NCBI GenBank assembly: GCA_019649035.1
Contig: BMAT01012197.1
Location: 63,793-91,879 of the forward strand
From: Elysia marginata
Taxonomy: Eukaryota > Mollusca > Gastropoda > Plakobranchidae
DNA length: 28,087 nucleotides
Reading direction: 5' to 3'
The translations under genes and the position numbers were made by a program. Shown here in pieces: positions 20,158 to 28,087 of the stretch. The notes under the pieces are model-generated. The model was given only the letters and a program-made list of their open reading frames with translations, searched no databases and was not told the DNA's origin. The first letter of the stretch is position 1; each line of letters opens with the position of its first letter.

Positions 20158-20482
20158 GTGTGGCACTGCTTGGCTGGTTGTTTGAATTTTAACGCCCCAG
20201 TCAACTTTAAGGTTACATCAGAGACGGCGCTGGGGGCAATTAAAAGCGTGCTGTTACACTGTGAAGTAAGGAGCGCTTGCGTACACCACACAGTCAGTCA
20301 CATTATCTTGACACCGGGCCAACCAGACTTCATTAACATTAAATCCATAATTCCAGACACTAGGTGGAACAGCTGCCAATACCAAATGTTAAAGTCCTTG
20401 GTTTGACTCGGCCTGGAGATCGAATCAAACCACGCACCTCCCGATCTCTGAGCAAGTGTCTAACCGCTAGGCTACAAAGCCG
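20158..20482 (-). mobile_element. tRNA-derived SINE (copy C)
   Basis: The minus-strand box A, TAGCCTAGCGG (20464-20474), is a perfect match to TRGYNNARNGG. Box B, GGTTTGATTCG (20421-20431), has two changes. Their starts are 43 bases apart, as in a tRNA. The body includes GACTTTAACATTTGG and CTGTTCCACCTAGTG, a diverged form of the central block seen in copies A and B. It ends with GGGGCGTTAAAATTCAAAC (about 20195-20175), reminiscent of the CGTTAAA endings of molluscan SINEs. The 82-codon plus frame across the body is antisense to it and not a gene. Copy C is the longest SINE here and apparently complete from the tRNA head to the 3' end; target-site duplications were not found by eye. Confidence 0.82.
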
Positions 20483-21505
20483 GTTGTGTGACACTGCGCC
20501 TGGTGTTATGATGCTGTGATGGGATCAATACTTGCAAGTACTAATAGTTGTAATCATCGCCTACTCTATCTTAGCTTGCCAATCGACACCTTCAGTGTAG
20601 CGAGTGGTGAGATCGACACACACTTACACACCCTCTACCAGTAAACTTACACACATACACATTTAACTTGATAGAGTTAATTTCCAGGTCTTACCTGGGA
20701 CGCCTCTTAGTCTTAGATCAATGGCGCAGATGATTGGTTTTTCTGCATGTCTAGTATCATTTACGGCGTAAAAACCAGCGCTCTCATAAATTTGATGCGA
20801 TGTTTTGTTTGGGAGTTCCTTATTTTTTTTTTTTTAAATTCTATCAAATTCCAATCAAACTGTGTAAGATTTAAGAACAAAAAAGTAAATAATAGGCGAG
20901 GTAGACATTTTTTGACGATTTTTAATTGAAAGCAATTTTTTTTCAGGCTGAGGATGTTAACTTATATGTTTCAATTATGACGAGGCTGGACTGGGAGCGA
21001 GTAGATCTAGTTATAACTTATTTATGATTCTGTATCAATTCGGTTTCCTTCTTTCGACGATTATTAAAATTCTATAATTTATTACCCGCCTTAAAACTCA
21101 GGAATTCTTCTGATGGTAACTGTTTTGTCTATGGGCATGATTAGATTTTCCCGTGCACTCAAGCAATTTTCATGTTTTTCTTCAACCTGTGCTCCATGTC
21201 TTAGCCTATGCTATAATGTGGACATTCAAAAATAGAACTTTCGATGCTTAATCTGATATTCACTCGGGCTTTGTGAGCTGGAAATGGCTGTCATGATTAG
21301 GGATGGTCACACAGCAATATTTCATATCCAATAACTTCCTGAAATAGTAAGTGCAATAGGGATTGGTCAAATAAGCTGAATTTGAATTATGTAAAAAAGA
21401 TGCTCAATCTAGTTAGAGACGTAGGAGGTTACTTAAAAACAATATTTAAACACACACTGAAGTTTTTCTCTTCAGTTTTTTGTGGAAAACCTTTTTTTCT
21501 TCTTT

Positions 21506-21541
<36 letters not shown>

Positions 21542-22303
21542 GGCTAATACTATTACTGCTGCTACAGCTGCTACTAATTCAATGACATGGCTGTAAGTAT
21601 CAGAGCAATAATTTGTATAATAATAGACATCTCCAGATCTATTCAGAGACAACACAACAGTCAATTTAAATGATTTGTAGAATTTAAATGAGTTTAAAGG
21701 AGCGCAGAAAGTCACAATATTAATAAATTTTTACACTCATGGTAAGTACAAAGTAAAACAGAACATAACATGACGTGTTTACCCTAAAGCATGAGAAAAC
21801 ATGATGCTCAAACCTTAAGTTAGAACTAGGCGTAATCTAATCTACTTTTTAAACCAAAATACCTTTATGATCTAGATCTGGATTTAAAACTTTAAGAAAA
21901 AATGTATTGTTCTATTAATTGAAACGGAAAGAAAACAACAAAAGACTTTTCGTGTAGACCAACTGCTTTAAATCAGAAGAAGCATTTAAAGTCAGAGTGA
22001 TGATACAGTTATGTGCGATTTGACAGTAAACTAACTAGAACATGTCAACAAATTTCACAATAAAGTATAATCTAACCACCATGCCACGCAAAAAGATTCT
22101 TTTCTTGAATGCAGTTGAGTTATTTTTTTTTTCAGTTTTGGAACAAAAACAATATATTGCATCATTTCTACTACAGATGCCTGTTGAGAACAGTGTTATT
22201 CTGGCCTTTGAAATCCACCTTCACAATGAATTAAAATAATTTTTTCATTCGATCTATACTCTCTGCATCTTTTTTTTTCTCATTGTTTTTTCTTGGTGTG
22301 TGT
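20483..22303. other. AT-rich DNA with short repeats, no gene seen
   Basis: It contains an AC-rich patch (about 20616-20665), a 6-bp hairpin CCAGGT/ACCTGG with a 3-base loop near 20683-20697, and a CTA microsatellite (listed separately). Frames here have no recognisable domains. Confidence 0.45.
21505..21577. repeat. CTA microsatellite with GCT interruptions
   Basis: A near-perfect TAC/CTA tract (21505-21541) continues as mixed CTA, ATA and GCT triplets to about 21577. It yields poly-Leu on plus and poly-Val/Ala on minus, which are artefacts. Confidence 0.95.
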
Positions 22304-22326
22304 GGGGGCGGGGGTAGGGGGGGGGG
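22304..22326 (+). other. G-quadruplex motif
   Basis: The run is five G, C, five G, TA, then ten G. It supplies at least four runs of three G with loops of one or two bases, so it meets the standard G-quadruplex pattern. It may be only a microsatellite by-product, since TG repeats precede it. Confidence 0.8.
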
Positions 22327-22596
22327 CATTTAAAAAAAATCTTTGCTTAAGAAATGTTAAAATGTCAAAGGCAGCCCACCTGAAGACTCCCGTCCAGCGT
22401 TTGTACGGCGGCTGTCAAGAACTATCACCATCCCACGCTAATCAAAGAAATGGGTTTGTTTGTTTTTTTCGGTTGGATTTGTTTTTGGTGGTGCAGTGTT
22501 ATAAAGATTTTGCTCATAGATGTGAAAATATCTATGTTATCGGGCGTAGAGGTTGTTTTATAGTAAGTCTAGTTCAGAGAATGGTATGGGTTTGTA

Positions 22597-22615
22597 TTTC
22601 TTCTTCTTCTTCTTT
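22597..22615. repeat. TTC microsatellite (about 6 units)
   Basis: A short TTC run inside a frame that reads poly-Ser. Confidence 0.9.
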
Positions 22616-23698
22616 TCTGTTTAAAAAAGCCAAGGGCGAAGTGTTTTGGAGTAATATTCTGGTACACTTTGGCCCTGAATAGAAAGTCTGGGAGGCCAGA
22701 CTGGGCAGCGAATGGACACAGCCAAGTGGGTAGGTAGGTGGCTAGATAAACTTTCAACATTGGGAGACCAACAGGCCAGTCCTAACCAAGCCGACGCTTT
22801 CTTGCTACTTGCGCTGTACTCGGTTACCTCAAGTTTTGGGGTAACTCAGATTTCGTATGAAAAAAGCTTATCTTGAACAAACCACATCACAGGCTTAAAC
22901 AACGTTGGCCTGTAAGTTCAAACTACAGCTTTAACTAGAATAGTCAAGAGAGTTCACATTCAATCGGATTGTTGAAATCATTCGTAATGCAAAGCTTACT
23001 TCAAAATATTTAGACATGCATCTCAAATTTTCACGGTAAGCGGAATTTATTTTTTTCTGCTTAGGTTAGTGACAATTCTGATAAGTTGGATGTTGGAATT
23101 TTAATTTGAGAAGTATAGATTTTTTTCTAGGTTTTTGTCTCAATATTTAATATGTTTTTAAAAAAAATATTTTAAACCGTGTGATGATGCCATGCAATTT
23201 CGTAAAATTTGAGAGCTCTGAAAGAAACACGAAGAACACAACACGAACTCGGTGTGGTTATGAAGATTGCGCCATATGACTGCTCGCGAGATAGTTGATG
23301 AAATGATGACCCCTCAAAGTAGCCACCATAATCAGATAATGGTTTGTATGCGGTTTTTAATAAACGATATTAGTTTTTACATTCATTGCTTCCTCTGTGT
23401 TTAAACTGAAGCTAAAATAAATCGTTTATATATACATTAATGATAAAGTCGCTACGGCAAATTAGACCTGCTTCATGTTATTTCACTTAGCTCTACACTC
23501 ATCGTTGATCTGCTTCGGAAACCAGCCCTGAATGTGTAGAAATATGCATCGCAAGTGTCCACATATTCGCAGCTTGAGATCTTAAATACAATCATAAGTC
23601 AAGAGAAACATAAAATACATAGCTTTCTTCCGAGCAACACTGTGGTAGACATTGGTGCAAGGGACATTTAAAACATGTGGCGTGCAATAAGTTGAGAT

Positions 23699-23715
23699 GG
23701 GGAGGTGGGGGGGGG
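23699..23715 (+). other. G-rich run, borderline G-quadruplex
   Basis: Four G, A, two G, T, nine G. Only three clean runs of three G can be drawn, so folding would need a two-tetrad form. Confidence 0.5.
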
Positions 23716-25790
23716 CACGAATCTAAAGAATACTGTTCTCCCCGCCTTTTCCATGCGCCTTTTCAAAATATTCAATTCACTTCAAACTTAATAATTTTAT
23801 TCCATCTGCGAACCTTTGGCACCTTCTGAATGCCCTCTTGTTGCTATACGCCGTGCCAAGTTTTGTAAGCTTATAAAAATTGTGACAATGCTAACGTAAT
23901 TCGCGTTCATTTGTTTTTGCTGGTTAGAACATTATTGTTATGATCACAAGTATGATAATAAAATTAATACTACTTCTCTTTTGAGATTAATTCGTCTCTG
24001 TACACGCCTCGAGACAAAGGCGGTATGCAACTATCGAAACGCAAGGGACGAAAATTAGGCCTTTAAAGGGAGGTTATGATTCCCTTGCCAACTAAGCAAA
24101 AGATTACAAAGCTCAAATTTCAAACTAGCATTTTAACTTAGAGAAATCGTTGACGTACTATACTTCCCCAATGCGGTAGTAAACCACAGACATTAATTTT
24201 TAACAATCGCCTCCAATATGTTATGCTGCTAGCTCCTTGTTTCATTACCAACCATATACAAAGTTTGCCTCTCAAATTCGTTTTTATCTTCTCCTAGATT
24301 TGATATTTTGTAAACAGAGAAACAACGCAGAAAAACGTAGCCAGTAGTATTGCCATGTCATTTATCACGATTTAAACTTTGAGTTTTTAAACTAACTGCG
24401 TTATATTTTTTACTGTCCTTTTCTTAATGTTTGTTTATGTTTTGAGGTATTATAATTATCTTAATACAACAAGGATCAAGTCAGCCTACAGAGGTTTCTT
24501 GGGTTTTCAACATGTACAGAAATCAAACTGTCATGCAAGTTGAATGTGGTCGAAAAGAATGTTATTTTTTCAAATACTTCATTCCAAATCAAATTAATTT
24601 TTTCAGTATATTATACCACAGGCAAGGTTCTTACTCAAACTTAGTGTGGGCGACTTTGGTCGGCATTATCTGGGCTATCAATCCCATCCCTCAGCGAAGC
24701 CTAACCAGTTAAAACCAACAAACAAAACCGACGTAAACTTTCTTCAGAGCTACCTAAGAGAAAGGTCTTCTAACAATAAAAGTCGAAATAAAAAATTGAG
24801 CTTAATTTTTATATTTAGACTTTTGTTCAAGCGTGTCTCTGGGAAGGTGGAAAATCTGAACCAGGCCATGATAGGTTTTTAAAATCTTGCTCAGAGAACA
24901 CTGCACCCAAGACGCGTTTTATTGCGCAAGCATAAAAATCCTAATGTCCAAACTAAAAGTAAAAAAAAGAAAGAAACGTAAGAAACAAATGATAAGAAAA
25001 GTTAGCTATCTTACAAATAGTACGCCATCGATCGCGCTGGCGGGCACAAATTTTCGTTCGCATTTTTTTTAAGTTAAAGATGAAATTTGGCCTTATGTCC
25101 TCTAGAACTTATGAATATTTCAGTTCTTTTTCATAAAGCCTAAGGGTTGGTTTGGGAGGCTGGTGGAGTTTTTATTAGCGGATTGGTAAAAGCTACAAAA
25201 AAATGGGAGAAGAAAGAAATTGCACGAAAAGCGTTCTCCTCCTACACTTTACGAAAGATTCTTCTTTTCTTTCTATATTTTGTATGCTAAATAGGTTCAA
25301 ATCAGTGGTGGGGTAATGTTGATTTTGTGTTTGTTGGATCTCTAAATGGTAAGTTCAGCCAAGATGCGGTGCAGATGATGCTTTTTTCCTTGTTATCGTT
25401 CCGCTTCTGTGCCAGTTTCTTATAAGGTTGTGAGGATTCTGGTTTAACATTGTGTGTATTACTTCCCACATTTTCTTTTATACTTCACCAAAGTTAGGCA
25501 ATAAAATTCTCGGCTTTCGCCACGAACAAGGAAGGGTTGCCTAAATTGCGTTCCTCTGTAAAGTTTTAGAACAAAATCAAGGCATCTTCAAAAACAGCAA
25601 ACAAAAACTTTTTTTTCAAATTTTCTCGGTCTTACAGAACTGGCCACATATTTTATGTGTTGTTGTGTTTTTGTCGTGTCGACAATCCTTGCACGTGTTC
25701 TATAGGTCTATCAATGAGAAAGGATGAGAAAGAAAGGTTTTAAGATATTTGAACGAAGAGTTTAAAAGGTAAAAACCAATAAGATATGTA

Positions 25791-25880
25791 GAGATTGAGA
25801 GAGAGGGAGGGTTGTGAGAGGTAGGGATTGAGAGAGAGGGATTGAGAGAGAGACAGACAGACAGAGAGAGACAGAGAGGA
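25791..25880. repeat. GA microsatellite with a GATTGAGAGAGAG higher-order unit
   Basis: A GATTGAGAGAGAG-type unit recurs about three times (near 25793, 25827 and 25840), then passes into GACA units. The minus-strand 71-codon frame is a repeat artefact. Confidence 0.9.
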
Positions 25881-28087
25881 AGATTTTCCGTATAAGAATC
25901 AGAATGGAGGCCCACACCACACAGTTTTGACCTGTACCAAACTTCAGTGCCGCTTAGCCTGCTTCACGGCTCCTCCTTCAACACAAAACACAAGGCCAGT
26001 TATTCGCTTATTTCATTATTCAGTTCGCCTGAATTATCTAGAGTGCTTGCCGTTTGAGAGTTTCGGGGTTATTTCCGGTTACAGCTGCGCAAAATTTGGC
26101 GGGTAATGCCAAACCAGAAATATGGAAAAAAAATATCTACTATAACATAGATCAAACGGCATTTTTCCATGCTTTGGTTTACTTGATTAACGCGCTTTTT
26201 AGAACAGTTTTAGGCTTAAGAATTTTGAAACAATGAAATATGTATGAAAAGGGCCTAAAATAATTTTTGATGTTGTTTGACTCTTCCTATATTATTGTAC
26301 ATTTTTAGCATCATAATAAGCAAAACATAGCTCTTAGTTATACTTAAGTATCGATATGCTGGCCCATTCAAACCTAACACTAAACACCCACCAAACCTAT
26401 TCATCATTGGATCTTACGCCTCTTGCCCAATGTCTTAGGTTGTGCAGTTCTTCAGTCTCATAAACGAACCTGATTACTAATGACAGCAGGAACTGGACAT
26501 CTTATTTAAATAAACGAACAATAAAAGTTCATTAGAGGTCTACTCGGGGGTTTTCTGCTTGCGAGTATTCAGAAACAAGGCACATAATGTTTTTTTCTTG
26601 CACTTTTTTCTAACAGGAAGATATGACCCAAGAACGTCTTCATTATGGACCATTAATATTATATCGATTTTTTTAGGGGAAAACCGCGCCTGTGGTCTCC
26701 AAAATTGTAGTTCTGAAAAATTGGAAATTTGGAGGATGTACATGAAGCAACGGGTCGATTTGTTCAAGAATTGTTTTTTGTGGCGAAGCAAAGGAAGTGT
26801 ATCGAGATAAGAACGCGATATAAATTAAGTGTGTTTTGGGAACAAGACAAAGACAGGTTAAAACAGTTTAAGAAAGGGGAGGAGATCTTAGAGAGAAACA
26901 GAGGGTAAAGTAGATAGTTATAGGAACATAATTTATATTTAAAAAAGGGAAATGAAACGAAAACCTTTTAATCAGCCAATACCAAAAAATACATGTTACT
27001 CCAGCAATAAATTTGTAACAATGTTTTCTTGAGCTTGTAGAGCATTTCCTGTGTGTACGGGCTTTTGTTCTGGTACCTTAGGTTTTAACTTTTTTTCTTA
27101 ACTTTAAGGTTTTTCAGTTTGAAAAAGCGGCAAAACGTAATGGACATTGCTTTCGAAAAATTGATAGTTGGATATTATGTGTTTAAGATTGCTTGTAAGC
27201 ATTTTTCTCCAGGACTCTCTTGTATGCTCTCTACCAGCAGATGAATAGATTCTCGCTAAGCGAATTTTGCAAACGAGAAGATAAAATAGTCATGAACTGA
27301 ATGATTGCTGCGAAGAGTTCAGAGATAGAAATTTAACCTAATGTTTTCACTTTCTTTCCTCCTCTTTTTGTGTTCCTACAATCATACCCAAAAAAATCCC
27401 AAACAAAGGATAACAAAAGCGTGGTGTTTGAGAAATCGAAGGAGGGGCTCAGTGAAAGATAAAGTTTTGGCAACTTTTCTTTAGAGCGATATCTCTATTG
27501 TTATTTATATACGAGTGCATCAATTCTGTTTCAAACGATTAGTCATATTTAAGCAGCGAATTAATCCATTAACCGACATAAAGGATCATTCGTCCACGTA
27601 TTAAAATTTTTATTTATTTTGTAACTTAATTTCGATACTATGATGCATTTTTTTTATTCCTGCAAGCTCAGACAAATGCTTTGTTTAGAATATCAATGCT
27701 TAGACTTGTGAAAATTGCAGCTTTTAATTCATTCTCGCTGGTTACTAGAGGTGTTTCCTCTCCGCAAACACTGTCTTGCTTCTTCGCTAAATTCTCACTA
27801 GAACTTGAATGTAAAAATAACTGATGCGTCAAACTTATGATGAAGTCAAGCATTTTTACACCAGTCTTTTAAAATCACATTTGGTTTTTTTTTACATCGG
27901 TTTAAAAACTTATTAACTTATTTTCCCCCTGTTGTTTTGTTATTATTCAGTTGTGCCCCTAAAATATACTGTTGCAACATTTCAGAGTTTCCTTACGAAA
28001 CACAATAGAAAAGATCTAAAAGCTCATTGCTCAACTTGATAGTTAACCGGCAAGAAGTTGATAACATCAAACTTATAAAGTAAACGC
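25881..28087. other. AT-rich DNA, no feature recognised
   Basis: Frames on opposite strands overlap completely at about 26540-26810 (83 codons each), showing that frames of this size arise by chance here. I saw no tRNA boxes, tandem repeats or element ends. Confidence 0.45.

Larger units (their letters stand above)
22327..25790. other. Unremarkable AT-rich DNA
   Basis: Contents noted: a 7-bp perfect hairpin AGTCTGG/CCAGACT with loop GAGG (22685-22702), a GTTACC/GGTAAC pair (22823-22845), a TTC microsatellite, and a G-rich run at 23699-23715. Plus frames at 22293-22682 and 24512-25072 show no domain or consistent coding character. Confidence 0.4.

Noticed and set aside
20410..20482. Functional tRNA genes at the A/B box pairs
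   Set aside because: The promoter boxes are good here and at 9.6 and 9.8 kb, but acceptor and anticodon stems do not pair properly and no terminator T-run follows; long shared bodies show they are SINEs.
22293..22682. 129-codon plus-strand frame as a possible gene
   Set aside because: It starts in the G-quadruplex tract and ends after a TTC repeat. The middle has no recognisable motif and there is no gene context.
24512..25072. Chain of three overlapping plus frames as a possible broken gene
   Set aside because: The peptides share no family signature and I could not link them by plausible splice sites; similar frame sizes occur on both strands at 26.5-26.8 kb by chance.

Overview
The window looks like AT-rich, non-coding animal nuclear DNA. 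It contains no intact protein-coding gene, no rRNA, no functional tRNA gene, no CRISPR array and no bacterial-style operon. Almost all reading frames of 60-220 codons come from simple repeats (poly-LS, poly-H, poly-K/M) or are chance frames without a recognisable domain. What can be identified is a population of decayed transposable elements among microsatellites: tRNA-derived SINEs, 3' ends of non-LTR retrotransposons, a foldback palindrome, and tandem repeats. The SINE tails and the LINE C-termini resemble those I know from molluscs and other lophotrochozoans. The organism call (probably a mollusc) is therefore an inference, not a demonstration.

Layout. 1-1.2 kb: AGT and GA microsatellites. 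1.38-1.57 kb (minus): C-terminus of a LINE reverse-transcriptase ORF. 1.6-5.0 kb: plain DNA with three perfect TGACGTCA sites and a 23-bp tandem duplication. 5.08-5.27 kb: a ~185-bp imperfect palindrome, probably a MITE or foldback element. 5.3-8.9 kb: plain DNA with GA, GACA and GATA tracts. 8.94-9.31 kb: a long compound GAT/GAA tract. 9.34-9.86 kb (minus): two tRNA-derived SINEs head to tail. 9.9-13.9 kb: plain DNA with more GA/GATA tracts and G-runs. 13.93-14.67 kb (minus): the 3' end of a second, frameshifted LINE with an ATAAG-type tail. 15.39-15.89 kb: a ~9-copy, 56-bp tandem array followed by ~110 bp rich in inverted repeats. 16.6-17.35 kb: two weaker tRNA-like elements and a 50-bp duplication. 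18.5-19.0 kb: a stretch with broken open frames of unknown origin. 19.83-20.48 kb: a degenerate tetranucleotide tract next to a third clear SINE (minus). 20.5-28.1 kb: plain DNA with short microsatellites, a strong G-quadruplex motif at 22.3 kb and a GA tract at 25.8 kb.

No genes act together here. The most noteworthy items are the 56-bp array with its structured flank, the 185-bp palindrome, and the repeated arrangement of SINE followed by a microsatellite at its 3' side. I found no evidence for a new protein-based system.
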